This document shows positions 1 through 8,294 of a DNA stretch of 64,000 nt, piece after piece; position 1 is the first letter of the stretch; the number at the start of each line of letters is the position of its first letter. The DNA is from Vicinamibacterales bacterium (lineage in GTDB: Bacteria; Acidobacteriota; Vicinamibacteria; Vicinamibacterales; UBA2999). Made by a program: the position numbers and the translations under genes. Location of the stretch: positions 1 to 64,000 of the forward strand of contig JAUXWO010000021.1 of NCBI GenBank assembly GCA_030680175.1, written 5' to 3'. Below the pieces are notes generated by a model. The model had not been told where the DNA came from, made no database searches, and saw nothing but the letters and a program-made list of their open reading frames with translations.

Positions 1-1305
1 GGCGCCATCAGCGACACAGCGGGGTTCTTCGCCGCGGGGGGCGCCCTGCTGGTCGCGGGCCTCGTGGCCGCGTCGGTGCGGCTCTGGTCACCGGCGCCGT
101 CCTCGCTCGCCCCCGGCCAGCCGGCCGTGCTCGTGCGATTCGGCCTGCGGCACGCACGGTGGCGTCCCACGCGCAGCGTGCTGTCGCTGGCGCTCATCGC
201 GTTTGCCACCTTCGTGCTGGTCACCGTCGGCGCATTCCGCCGCGACGCGTCGGGCCTCTCCCTCGCGCCCGACAGCGGCACCGGGGGCTACGTGCTGATG
301 GCGGAAGCGGTGACGCCGCTGCTGCACGACCCCAACACCACGCAGGGCCGCGGCGACTTCAGCCTGACCGACGACGACCTGGCCGGCGCCCGGGTGGCGC
401 GCTTCCGGCTGCGGCCGGGCGACGAGGCCAGCTGCCTGACGCTGTACCGGCCACAACAGCCGCGGCTGATCGCCCCGGCGCCGGAGTTCGTCGCCGAGAG
501 CCGGTTCCGCTTCGCGGCCTCGCTGGCGGAGACGCCCGAGGAGATCGCGAACCCCTGGCGGCTCCTCGAGCGGCGGTTCCCGGACGGCGCCGTCCCGGTG
601 ATCATCGATGCCACGTCCCTCACGTACGTGTTCCACCTGTCGCTCGGCGACGACTTCACGATGCCTGTCCCCGGCGGCCCGGACCTGACGCTTCGCGTCG
701 TCGCCACGCTCGCCGACAGCGTCTTTCAGTCGGAGGTCGTGATGGGCGAGGCGGACTTCACGCGCCTCTTCCCGCGCCAGGAGGGCTACCGCGTGTGGCT
801 CATCGAGGCGCCCGAGGCGCGTGCCGGTGAGATCGCGACGCTGCTCGAGGATCGCCTGTCGGACTTCGGCGTGGACGTGATCGACACGCGCGCGCGGCTC
901 GCGGCGTATCACCGCGTGGAGAACACCTACCTCTCGACGTTCCAGGCGCTCGGCGCGCTCGGCCTGCTCGTCGGGACACTCGGGCTCGGCGCGGTGCTCG
1001 CACGCAACGTGCTCGAACGGCGGCGCGAGCTCGGCCTGCTGCGCGCCGTCGGCTACGAGACAGGCGCCGTCCGCCGGCTGGTGCTCGCCGAGAGCGGCGG
1101 GTTGCTCGCGGGCGGACTGGGGCTCGGCGCCGGCGCCGCGCTCATCGCGATCGCGCCCGCCCTCATGGCGCGGGGCGGGGTCGTCCCGATCGGCACCTTG
1201 CTGACAGTCGGCAGCATCGTGATCGCCACCGGACTCCTCGCGACGCTGCTGGCCGCACGGCTGGCGACGACGACGGGGATCGTGGCGGCGATCAAGAGCG
1301 AGTGA
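1..1305 (+). CDS. ABC transporter permease, FtsX domain (5' end outside window)
   Basis: The frame is open from the first base, so the start lies upstream; the stop is TGA at 1303. The visible part has a membrane segment at its beginning, a second one starting near residue 55, a roughly 200-residue extracytoplasmic region, and three C-terminal membrane segments. The cytoplasmic loop RRRELGLLRAVGYE between the first two of these is typical of FtsX/MacB-type permeases. Such proteins work with an ATP-binding subunit, which is not in the window. Substrate cannot be told. Family assignment is good; role is inferred. Confidence 0.8.
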   Translation, partial: GAISDTAGFFAAGGALLVAGLVAASVRLWSPAPSSLAPGQPAVLVRFGLRHARWRPTRSVLSLALIAFATFVLVTVGAFRRDASGLSLAPDSGTGGYVLMAEAVTPLLHDPNTTQGRGDFSLTDDDLAGARVARFRLRPGDEASCLTLYRPQQPRLIAPAPEFVAESRFRFAASLAETPEEIANPWRLLERRFPDGAVPVIIDATSLTYVFHLSLGDDFTMPVPGGPDLTLRVVATLADSVFQSEVVMGEADFTRLFPRQEGYRVWLIEAPEARAGEIATLLEDRLSDFGVDVIDTRARLAAYHRVENTYLSTFQALGALGLLVGTLGLGAVLARNVLERRRELGLLRAVGYETGAVRRLVLAESGGLLAGGLGLGAGAALIAIAPALMARGGVVPIGTLLTVGSIVIATGLLATLLAARLATTTGIVAAIKSE

Positions 1306-1315
1306 GACAGGCGAA

Positions 1316-1385
1316 CGGCTGTCGGCTCTCGGCTGTCGGCGATCGGCGATCAGCTTTCGGCGATCAGCGATCGGCTTTCGGCTTC
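1316..1385. repeat. 7-nt tandem array, left arm
   Basis: Ten consecutive heptamers of the form CGGCTNT / CGGCGAT / CAGCTTT start 11 bases after the permease stop codon. An array of reverse-complement type (AGCCGAA/AGCTGAC words) lies at 1507-1663, so the two could pair across a unique centre of about 120 bases. Confidence 0.85.
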
Positions 1386-1459
1386 GACATCCGGAAGCCG
1401 GCGACACCGGTGACCGGCAGCGAGGCGTATACGTGGTCTGTAGCGGAGCGAACAACGGA

Positions 1460-2878
1460 ATGAAGTCACGAGCCGAACGTGAACGGAATACGGCGGATAG
1501 TTGCTCCAGCGCCGGAAGCCGAAAGCTGATAGCTGACAGCCTTTTGCGTGCCGAAAGCCGAGAGCCGAAAGCCGGGAGCCTTTCACGCGCCGAAAGCCGA
1601 AAGCTGACAGCTGGCAGCCTTTTACGTGCCGAAAGCCGAAAGCTGACAGCTGACAGCTTTCGGGCCGCCGCGTGGATCGCCCTGGGACTTCTCGTCTGCC
1701 AGGGCGGCATCGCGGCGGCGCAGTCGTGGCCGCAGTGGCGGGGACCCGCGGGTGATGCGATCGTGGCGGACTTCCGCGCCCCGTCGGCCTGGCCCGAGCG
1801 CCTCGTGAAGCGGTGGGAGGCGCCGGTGGGCGCCGGCCACGCCTCGCCGGTGGTCGCGGGATCCCGTCTCGTCGTCCACACACGACAGGGCGAGGATGAG
1901 GTGGTGGCGGCGTTCGACCTCGAGTCGGGGAAAGCGTTGTGGCGCGATCGCCATCCGGCGCCGTACACGATGAACCCGGCGGCGCGCGGCCACGGTCCCG
2001 GCCCGAAGTCCACGCCCGCCATCGCCGACGGACGCGTGTTCACGCTCGGCATCACGGGCATTCTCTCGGCGCTGGATCTGGCGACCGGCAAGGTGCTGTG
2101 GCGTACGCCGGCCGCAGGCACGCTGCCGCTCTACGGCACCGCGACGTCCCCGATCGTCGACGGCACCGCGGTCATCGCGTTCATGGGCGGGCACGACCGG
2201 GGCGCGCTCACGGCGTTCGACGCCGCCACCGGCGAGGTCCGCTGGCGCTGGGAGGGGGACGGTCCCGGCTACGCGACGCCGATCCTCGCCACGCTGGCCG
2301 GCACGCGCCAGCTCGTGACGCAGTCGCAGGGGCGCGTCCTCGGCCTCGACGCCGGCACGGGCCGCCTGCTCTGGGAGATCCCGTTCACCACCAACTTCGA
2401 TCAGAACTCCGTCACGCCGATGATCGTCAACGGCCTCGTCGTCTACTCGGGCCTCGAGAACGGCACGACCGCGGTGCGCATCACGCGCGCCGGCTCTGGC
2501 TACACGGCCGAGCGCGTGTGGCACAACGCCGAGGTCTCGATGTACATGAGTTCGCCGGCGCTCGTGGACGGCCGGCTGATCGGGTTGTCGCACCGCAACC
2601 GCGGGCAGTTCTTCGCCCTCGAACCGGCCACCGGCACGACGCTCTGGCTGACGCGCGGCCGCGAGGCCGACAACGCCTCGCTCCTGGCCGCCGGATCGCA
2701 CCTGCTGATCGGCACATCCAACGCGGAGCTGATCGTGGCACGCCCCAACGGCGAGGGCCTCCAGGAGGTGCGGCGCTACCAGATGGCCGACTCCGCCGTC
2801 TGGGCGCACCCGGCCGTCTCAGGGCAGCGCCTGATCGTCAAGGACGCCGACACGCTGATCGTCTGGACGCTGCCCTGA
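1460..2878 (+). CDS. Secreted PQQ-binding-like beta-propeller protein with repeat-derived N-terminus
   Basis: The protein from about 1655 on has a hydrophobic signal segment (WIALGLLVCQGGIAAAQ), then WPQWRGP, the usual opening of acidobacterial and planctomycetal outer-membrane PQQ-like propellers. Blade motifs such as LDLATGKVLWRTPA, FDAATGEVRWRWEG and LDAGTGRLLWEIP follow. It is probably periplasmic; whether it binds PQQ or is only a scaffold is not visible. No ATG, GTG or TTG lies between the repeat array and the signal segment. The nearest in-frame starts are ATG 1460 and GTG 1433, on the far side of the array, so translation would pass through about 65 repeat-encoded residues. The native start seems to have been overwritten. 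Start confidence is low, product confidence high. Confidence 0.75.
   Translation: MKSRAERERNTADSCSSAGSRKLIADSLLRAESREPKAGSLSRAESRKLTAGSLLRAESRKLTADSFRAAAWIALGLLVCQGGIAAAQSWPQWRGPAGDAIVADFRAPSAWPERLVKRWEAPVGAGHASPVVAGSRLVVHTRQGEDEVVAAFDLESGKALWRDRHPAPYTMNPAARGHGPGPKSTPAIADGRVFTLGITGILSALDLATGKVLWRTPAAGTLPLYGTATSPIVDGTAVIAFMGGHDRGALTAFDAATGEVRWRWEGDGPGYATPILATLAGTRQLVTQSQGRVLGLDAGTGRLLWEIPFTTNFDQNSVTPMIVNGLVVYSGLENGTTAVRITRAGSGYTAERVWHNAEVSMYMSSPALVDGRLIGLSHRNRGQFFALEPATGTTLWLTRGREADNASLLAAGSHLLIGTSNAELIVARPNGEGLQEVRRYQMADSAVWAHPAVSGQRLIVKDADTLIVWTLP
1507..1663. repeat. 7-nt tandem array with 39-nt higher-order unit, right arm
   Basis: Heptamers such as GCCGAAA and GCTGACA are organised in 39-nt units starting at 1538, 1577 and 1616, with a fourth beginning at 1655. 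Since 39 is divisible by three, the array stays open in the frame of the following gene and would encode a 13-residue repeat (SLLRAESRKLTAD type). It ends exactly where the signal peptide of the PQQ-type protein begins. Confidence 0.85.
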
Positions 2879-2906
2879 CGCCGCCCCCACGCGGCGCGCT
2901 CTGGCC

Positions 2907-3356
2907 TCAGCCTTGCGGCCGGTAGTAGAGCACCATCCCCGCGCCGGCCGCGGCCATCAGGAAGCCCACGTAGAGCAACGGGCTCGGCGCCTCCTTCGGG
3001 GGATGGAGGATGACGGTGGCGATCACGTTGATGAGCGGCGCGCCGCCGAACACGAGCGGCATCACGTAGAGCGGCGACCCGCCCGCGCGAAACGCGTAGA
3101 TGATGCACACGGCCCCCAGCGCCCCGAGCGTCCCCGCCGCGGTGGCGATGAGCGTGCCGGACACGGTGAAGTTCCGAAGCTCCCCCTGCGCGGACAGCGC
3201 CACGAGGGGCACCAGCACGCCGATCAGGAAGTAGGCGATCCCCACACACAGCAGGGCGCGCAACGGATTCCCGAGCGCCACCTGCCCCTTGTGCAGCGAC
3301 ACGCCATACAACCCCCAGGACAACACCGCCCCACCCACAAACGCAATCCACGACAT
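2907..3356 (-). CDS. Small DMT-like integral membrane protein
   Basis: 149 residues with about five hydrophobic segments, a GAxP-type loop (FGGAPLINVIATVI) and a C-terminal YRPQG tail. It resembles one half of an EamA/DMT carrier, which would need to dimerise. The start ATG at 3356 is preceded by GAGGAA, an acceptable ribosome site. It converges with the PQQ-type gene 28 bases away. Substrate unknown. Confidence 0.6.
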   Translation of the reverse strand: MSWIAFVGGAVLSWGLYGVSLHKGQVALGNPLRALLCVGIAYFLIGVLVPLVALSAQGELRNFTVSGTLIATAAGTLGALGAVCIIYAFRAGGSPLYVMPLVFGGAPLINVIATVILHPPKEAPSPLLYVGFLMAAAGAGMVLYYRPQG

Positions 3357-3384
3357 CGGGGTTCCTCGCTTCGCTCGGTTGTTA

Positions 3385-3468
3385 GCTGTCGGCTGTCGGC
3401 CATCAGCGATCAGCTATCGGCTATCGGCTATCGGCTATCGGCTATCGGCTATCGGCTATCGGCCGATG
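3385..3468. repeat. 7-nt tandem array (GCTATCG), left flank of the four-helix-bundle gene
   Basis: Twelve heptamers, the last eight identical GCTATCG, preceded by GCTGTCG, GCCATCA and GCGATCA variants. The sequence is of reverse-complement type to the array at 3981-4043 on the other side of the gene at 3589-4020. Confidence 0.9.
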
Positions 3469-3554
3469 ATGTTAGCGCTTTCTGCGACTTCTTGAGAGGC
3501 GGGCCGTGCAGATTCTGGAGCCCACAAGGCCGCAGCACGAGGATTCACGCAGAA

Positions 3555-3566
3555 ATCCACGTGGAT
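3555..3566. promoter_or_regulatory. 12-bp perfect palindrome upstream of the four-helix-bundle gene
   Basis: ATCCACGTGGAT lies 22 bases before the start codon. It could be an operator or a chance site; no -10 hexamer is obvious next to it. Confidence 0.3.
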
Positions 3567-3588
3567 CCGTTCTTGCGACGACCAACGC

Positions 3589-4020
3589 ATGAGCCGCAAC
3601 TACTCCAACCTCCGCGTGTTCGTGCTTGCCGACGCGCTGGTCCTCGACGTCTATGCCGCCAGCCGCCAACTCCCCGAGGAAGAACGCTTCGGGCTGCAAT
3701 CGCAGCTGCGTCGCGCCGCGACCTCAGTGGCCACCAACATTGTCGAAGGCTCCACCCGGCGTTCCGACAAAGCCTACCTGACGTTCCTCGAAACGGCGCT
3801 TGGTTCCGCGTCCGAGACCGCGTACCTTCTGTCGGTCGCCATGCGCGTCGGCGCGCTTTCAGTGACTGCGGCCGCCCCACTCGTGGAGCGCTACGCGGGT
3901 CTGGTGCGCCAGCTCGAGGCGCTCATCACAAAGATCGCCTCAGACCTGCCCGCCCGACCCGTCCGCCGGGCAGGCGCAGCGCCGGGAGCTGGGAGCTGGG
4001 AGCCGAAAGCTGATCGCTGA
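3589..4020 (+). CDS. Four-helix-bundle protein, S23/23S rRNA intervening-sequence type
   Basis: 143 residues, helical, with the family hallmarks: an N-terminal LRVFVLADALVLDVY helix, LPEEERFGLQSQLRRAA, SVATNIVEGSTR, and LTFLETALGSASETAYLL. These proteins were first met inside 23S rRNA intervening sequences and share a fold with the Avd accessory protein of diversity-generating retroelements, but most free-standing copies have no known function. No reverse transcriptase or rRNA is nearby. The gene sits between two inverted 7-nt arrays, and its last roughly ten residues and stop codon come from the right-hand array. Start ATG 3589 has no convincing Shine-Dalgarno. Confidence 0.85.
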   Translation: MSRNYSNLRVFVLADALVLDVYAASRQLPEEERFGLQSQLRRAATSVATNIVEGSTRRSDKAYLTFLETALGSASETAYLLSVAMRVGALSVTAAAPLVERYAGLVRQLEALITKIASDLPARPVRRAGAAPGAGSWEPKADR

Positions 4021-4043
4021 TCGCTGACAGCCGATCGCCGCTA
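3981..4043. repeat. 7-nt tandem array, right flank of the four-helix-bundle gene
   Basis: Nine heptamers (GCCGGGA, GCTGGGA twice, GCCGAAA, GCTGATC twice, GCTGACA, GCCGATC, GCCGCTA). It overlaps the 3' end of the four-helix gene and reaches to within ten bases of the TonB receptor stop codon. Confidence 0.85.
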
Positions 4044-4052
4044 TACGTGCGC

Positions 4053-7000
4053 TCAGAACCTCACCCGCACGCCCAGCTGCACCTGCCGCGCCGAGGTGAT
4101 CGTGTTGCGGATGCGGCCGAAGCTGGCGAGCGGCGCTTCATTGTCGGCCACCCCGGCGAAGGCCGTGAGCGCGGGGATGCCGAAGTTCGCGCGGTTGAAG
4201 ACGTTGAACATCTCCACCCGCAGCTCCGCTCGGCCGCCGGGGCCGAAGGCGGGCAGGCGAACGTCCTTCACGAGCGACAGGTCCACGGTGCGCAGGTCGG
4301 GGCCGATGAAGTCGCCGCGGCCCGTGTCGCCGAACGTGCCCGCCGCCGGCGTCACGAACGCGGCCGGGTTGAACCACTGATCGGGATTGCCCGTGACCGC
4401 GTTGCCGGGCCCGAAGCCAGGCGCGTAGCTCGCGCGGTCGCGCCCGATGCCGGGGCCGAGCGACGGCTGCCAGAGCGACCGCGACCGGTTGTTCTGCACG
4501 AACACGGTGAGCGGGCTCCCGGTGCGCATGTTCATGATCCCCGACAGCCGCCAGCCATCGAGCACCGCGCCGGCCGCCCCCGTCAGCGCGCGTGCGAACG
4601 GCACGTCCCAGCTCACGCTCACCACCCAGTTGTGCTCGGCATGGAAGTCCGAGAGCCCCTTGTTGTAGCCGGCGATGAACTCGGGGAACGCGGACGTCGT
4701 GCCGTTGGTCGCATCCGAGAAGAAGGTGGACGCCTGCGTCGTGTCCTCGGACTTCGACCAGGTGTACGACGACTGGAACATCAGCCCATCCGTGAACCGG
4801 CGCCGGAGTTCGACGATGAACGCGCGGTACCAGGAGTCGCCGTCGGCGCTCTTGAGCTCGATGGTGGTCCACGCGGTGTTCTGCCGCGGCCCGCCGGCCG
4901 GGAAGAACGGCCGGCCATCGGCGCCGGTCACCGGGATCGCGGTGTTCACGTCGTTGCTGCGCAGCAGGTGGCGGCCGCGCGACCCCGCGTACCCAATCGT
5001 GGCGGCGATCTGCCCGGGCAGCTCCTGCTGCACGTTCACGTTCCACACGTGGACGCGCGGCGTCTTGTAGTCCCATTGCACCGGACGAATCGAGTTGCCG
5101 GACGCGCGCTCGAAGGGCGGGTTCGGGAACGTCGGCGCCGGGAACACCACGCGCGGCGTGGCCGGCGGATTCGTCACGGTGACGATCAGGTTCTGGTAGC
5201 TGTTGGTGTTGTAGTACAGCCCGTAGCCGCCGCGCACGGCGGTGCGGCCCGCGCCATCCACGTTCCACGCAAACCCGAGGCGGGGCGAGAGGTTCGTGTA
5301 GCCGGGGCTGTCGAAGAGCCGGCCCGTCGACGGCGCGCGGTCCGTCAGGTTCACGAGCGCCGAGTCGCGGCCATTGATGTCCGAGGGCATCGTCGTGAAC
5401 TCGTAGCGCAGCCCGGCGTTCAGCGACAGCCGCGACGACGCCTGGTACTCGTGCTGCACGTAGGCGCCCATCAGCCAGAAGCGCCAGTAGCGGTCGAACT
5501 GCCCGTCGGGCCGGAGGCCGATGAAGCTCGTGGCGCGGTTCTCGAGCAACGCGCGCAGGTTGGCGAAGGAGTACGTGCCCAGGCTGAACGTCGGGTTCAC
5601 CATGTCCTGCAGGTAGCGTTCGGCGAGCCCGCCGAACTTCACCACGTGGCGTCCACGCGCGTAGGTCGAGTCCTGCTGCAGGCTGAAGACGTGCTGCAGG
5701 AATCGCACGTCGACCGAGCTCTGCGTCCCGAAGCGGTTCAACCCGCCGACGTCGATGTTGCCGACATACGAGCGGCCCGGGACAAACGGCGCGAGCGGCG
5801 TCGTGGTCGCCACCTCGACATCCTGCCCGACGCGGGTGCGGCTCAGGCCGGCGCGGAACGTGCCGAGCAGGCGCGGCGACCACACGCGGCGCAACTCGAG
5901 CGTCGCGAACTGGTTGCGCGAGACGAACGACCGCGGGAACTGCGGATAGTCCGTCGGCAGCCGCTGCGCCGCATCGTCGAATGTGTAGCGCGCGAAGAGC
6001 TGTGTGCCCGGGCTGGCGTGGTAGTCGAGGCGGCCCTGGAGGAAGTCCTGGTCGAGCACCTGGTCGAACTGAAATCGGTAGAGCGCCGTGCCGTCGCCGA
6101 GCGCGGCGCCGTTGGCGCGCGGGTACTCGGCCAGGTACGGCGCCACACCGGGATGGATGCCGACGTTCAGGAACTGGCCCGGCCGCGCCGGATCCGGCAG
6201 CAGGCCGAGACGCGCGTTGTCGTCGGGCACGGTGGACGTGATCGTCCGGCCGAGGTTCTCGCGCAGCGCCTCGACGCCGACGAAGTAGAACAGCCGGTCG
6301 CGCCGCACCGGGCCGCCGAACGCCCCCCCGAACTGGTTCCGCGTGAAGGGCGGCTTCTCGACGTCGAAGTAGTTCTTCGCGTCCATCCGGTCGTTGCGGT
6401 GGAACTCGTAGGCGCTCCCGCGCACCTGGTTGGTGCCCGACCGCGTGAGCACGTTGATCTGCGCCCCCGAGTTGCGTCCGAACTCCGCGCCGTAGGCGTT
6501 GGTCTCGACGCGGAACTCCTGCACCGTCTCCATGCCGAGCGCGGTGCCGGCGGCGCTCCCCGCCGGGCCGTTCGTCATGTCGTTCAGCAGCGTGCCATCG
6601 AGCAGGTAGACGTTGGACCGCGGGTCCTGGCCGTTCACGCTCATCCCGAGCCCGTGCGCCACGACCGACCCCCCGTCGCGGTGCGGATACGCGACGACCG
6701 ATGGCTGCAGCAGGGCCAGGTCCGTGTAGTTGCGGCCATTGAGCGGCAGCTCCTCGATGGCGCGGCCCGCCACGAGGTACGACAGCTCGCCGCTGCGGGT
6801 GTTCACGACGCCGGCGCCGGCGCTCACCATGACCACCTCATTCACCCCGCCCACCTCGAGCGTGAGATTGACGACGGCGATCTCGGTGACGGTCAGCGTG
6901 ACGCCTTCGCGCACAAGGGGCCGGAAGCCGTCCAGCGTCGCACGGATCTCGTACGCGCCCACCGGCAGCGTGGCCACCGTGTACCGGCCGTCGGCGTCGG

Positions 7001-7169
7001 TCGTGACGGCCCGCGTCAAGCCCGTGTCGACCTGGCGCACGACGAGGCTCACGCCGGGAAGCACGGCGCCGCTGCCGTCGACGACGCGGCCGGCGAGGGT
7101 GGCGGTGGTCTGGGCCGCCGCGGTCAACGGCAGGCTCAGCAGCAGCGTAATCACACAGACGATGCGCAT
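4053..7169 (-). CDS. TonB-dependent receptor, Oar-like, with carboxypeptidase-regulatory domain
   Basis: 1038 residues. Signal peptide MRIVCVITLLLSLPLTAAAQ, a carboxypeptidase-regulatory-like domain over about residues 22-110 (LAGRVVDGSGAVLPGVSLVV), a plug with the acidobacterial motif ELPLNGRNYTDLALLQP, then a long beta-barrel ending in aromatic VQLGVRVRF. Such receptors import large or scarce nutrients across the outer membrane using TonB energy. The frame stays open far upstream on this strand through the neighbouring gene, but the signal peptide fixes the start at ATG 7169. It is divergent from the TAXI/TRAP importer genes, which could move the same or a related solute across the inner membrane. 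Confidence 0.9.
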   Translation of the reverse strand: MRIVCVITLLLSLPLTAAAQTTATLAGRVVDGSGAVLPGVSLVVRQVDTGLTRAVTTDADGRYTVATLPVGAYEIRATLDGFRPLVREGVTLTVTEIAVVNLTLEVGGVNEVVMVSAGAGVVNTRSGELSYLVAGRAIEELPLNGRNYTDLALLQPSVVAYPHRDGGSVVAHGLGMSVNGQDPRSNVYLLDGTLLNDMTNGPAGSAAGTALGMETVQEFRVETNAYGAEFGRNSGAQINVLTRSGTNQVRGSAYEFHRNDRMDAKNYFDVEKPPFTRNQFGGAFGGPVRRDRLFYFVGVEALRENLGRTITSTVPDDNARLGLLPDPARPGQFLNVGIHPGVAPYLAEYPRANGAALGDGTALYRFQFDQVLDQDFLQGRLDYHASPGTQLFARYTFDDAAQRLPTDYPQFPRSFVSRNQFATLELRRVWSPRLLGTFRAGLSRTRVGQDVEVATTTPLAPFVPGRSYVGNIDVGGLNRFGTQSSVDVRFLQHVFSLQQDSTYARGRHVVKFGGLAERYLQDMVNPTFSLGTYSFANLRALLENRATSFIGLRPDGQFDRYWRFWLMGAYVQHEYQASSRLSLNAGLRYEFTTMPSDINGRDSALVNLTDRAPSTGRLFDSPGYTNLSPRLGFAWNVDGAGRTAVRGGYGLYYNTNSYQNLIVTVTNPPATPRVVFPAPTFPNPPFERASGNSIRPVQWDYKTPRVHVWNVNVQQELPGQIAATIGYAGSRGRHLLRSNDVNTAIPVTGADGRPFFPAGGPRQNTAWTTIELKSADGDSWYRAFIVELRRRFTDGLMFQSSYTWSKSEDTTQASTFFSDATNGTTSAFPEFIAGYNKGLSDFHAEHNWVVSVSWDVPFARALTGAAGAVLDGWRLSGIMNMRTGSPLTVFVQNNRSRSLWQPSLGPGIGRDRASYAPGFGPGNAVTGNPDQWFNPAAFVTPAAGTFGDTGRGDFIGPDLRTVDLSLVKDVRLPAFGPGGRAELRVEMFNVFNRANFGIPALTAFAGVADNEAPLASFGRIRNTITSARQVQLGVRVRF

Positions 7170-7313
7170 GGGGAACCCGGGCGGCGCGTGGCCGCAAGTC
7201 AGGACAGCCTCATGAGATACTACCTGCGCGGCGGGCTCACGGCGAGCGGCCGGCGTATTTATCGTGGTTTGGACGCCGAACGCGCGGTTCGGGTCCCCTC
7301 GACCGAGGTCTCC

Positions 7314-8285
7314 ATGTTTCGATTCGTCCGGCCACTGGCCCTCGCGACCCTCGCGGCGGTCGCCACTGCCTGCGGCGGCGGCAGTGAGGCGCCCGCGCGC
7401 ACCTTCGTCAACGTCGGCACGGCGCCGCCCGGCGGCGCCTTCTTCGTCGTCGGCAGCGCGCTCAGCGAAGTGCTCGGCGCGGCGGGCGCGGAGCGCGGCT
7501 GGCAGGTCACGGCCGAAGCCACGAGCGGCTCGCAGGAGAACATCCGCCGGCTCACCCAGGGCGAACTCGACTTCGCGCTCTCGAACGCCGCCATCACCTA
7601 CTTTGCCGTTCGTGGGGGCGAAGGGTGGGACCGGGAGTACCCGATGCGATCGGTGATGACCCTGGCCCCGAACATCGCGCTGTTCCTCGCGCCGCGCGGC
7701 GGCAGCGTCCAGACCATCGCGGACCTGCGCGGCAAGCGCGTGGTCATCGGCCCGGCCGGGGCGGGCTTCGAGTACTTCGTCCAGCCGATCCTGGCCGCCC
7801 ACGGCATCGCGTATTCGGACTTCACGCCCCTGAACGCCACGCAGTCGGCCGCGGTGGACATGCTGACGGACGGCTCGGCCGCGGCGGTGTTCCTCGGCGG
7901 GGCGATCCCGACGGCGTCGATCACGCAGGCCGCCTCGTCCATGGACCTCGTCTACGTGCCGTTCGACGAGGACGCGCGCACGCGCCTCGCGGCTGACTAC
8001 TCGTTCTTCAGCCACGCGACGATCCCCGCCGGCACCTACCGCGGGCAGGACACGGACTTCCAGGCGCTCGACGTCGGGTCGATGCACCTCATCGCCGCCG
8101 CGGATCAGGACGAGGATCTGGTCTACCAGGTGACGAAGGCGCTCTGGGAGCGCCGCGAGGAGGTGAGCCAGAAGCACCCGGCCGGGCGGGCCATCAACCC
8201 GGCCAACGCGGTGCGTGACACCGGCACGCCGTTCCATCCCGGCGCGATCCGCTACTACCGCGAGATCGGCATCTGGCCGAACTAG
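7314..8285 (+). CDS. TRAP transporter solute-binding protein, TAXI family (lipoprotein)
   Basis: 323 residues. The N-terminus ends in the lipobox-like VATACGGG, so the mature protein is probably lipid-anchored. Family motifs include NVGTAPPGGAFFVVG, ATSGSQENIRRL, GELDFALSNA and RGKRVVIGPAGAGFEYF. TAXI proteins bind carboxylates such as glutamate or oxoglutarate and hand them to a fused DctQM permease, encoded 9 bases downstream. Start ATG 7314 opens the signal peptide; the frame is open further upstream but without a signal. Confidence 0.88.
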   Translation: MFRFVRPLALATLAAVATACGGGSEAPARTFVNVGTAPPGGAFFVVGSALSEVLGAAGAERGWQVTAEATSGSQENIRRLTQGELDFALSNAAITYFAVRGGEGWDREYPMRSVMTLAPNIALFLAPRGGSVQTIADLRGKRVVIGPAGAGFEYFVQPILAAHGIAYSDFTPLNATQSAAVDMLTDGSAAAVFLGGAIPTASITQAASSMDLVYVPFDEDARTRLAADYSFFSHATIPAGTYRGQDTDFQALDVGSMHLIAAADQDEDLVYQVTKALWERREEVSQKHPAGRAINPANAVRDTGTPFHPGAIRYYREIGIWPN

Positions 8286-8294
8286 TCCCCTGAC

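Noticed and set aside
1460-1660. A genuine 13-residue peptide repeat domain at the N-terminus of the propeller protein
   Set aside because: The same heptamer vocabulary occurs in non-coding gaps, and a signal peptide follows the repeat, so a coded domain is unlikely, though translation cannot be excluded.
88-2121. Long minus-strand open frame across the permease and propeller genes
   Set aside because: Arg/Gly/Pro-rich composition without domains, and both plus-strand genes are clearly real. The same holds for many long antisense frames in this window.
3385-4043. Diversity-generating retroelement with the four-helix protein as Avd
   Set aside because: No reverse transcriptase, no template/variable repeat pair and no target gene are near.
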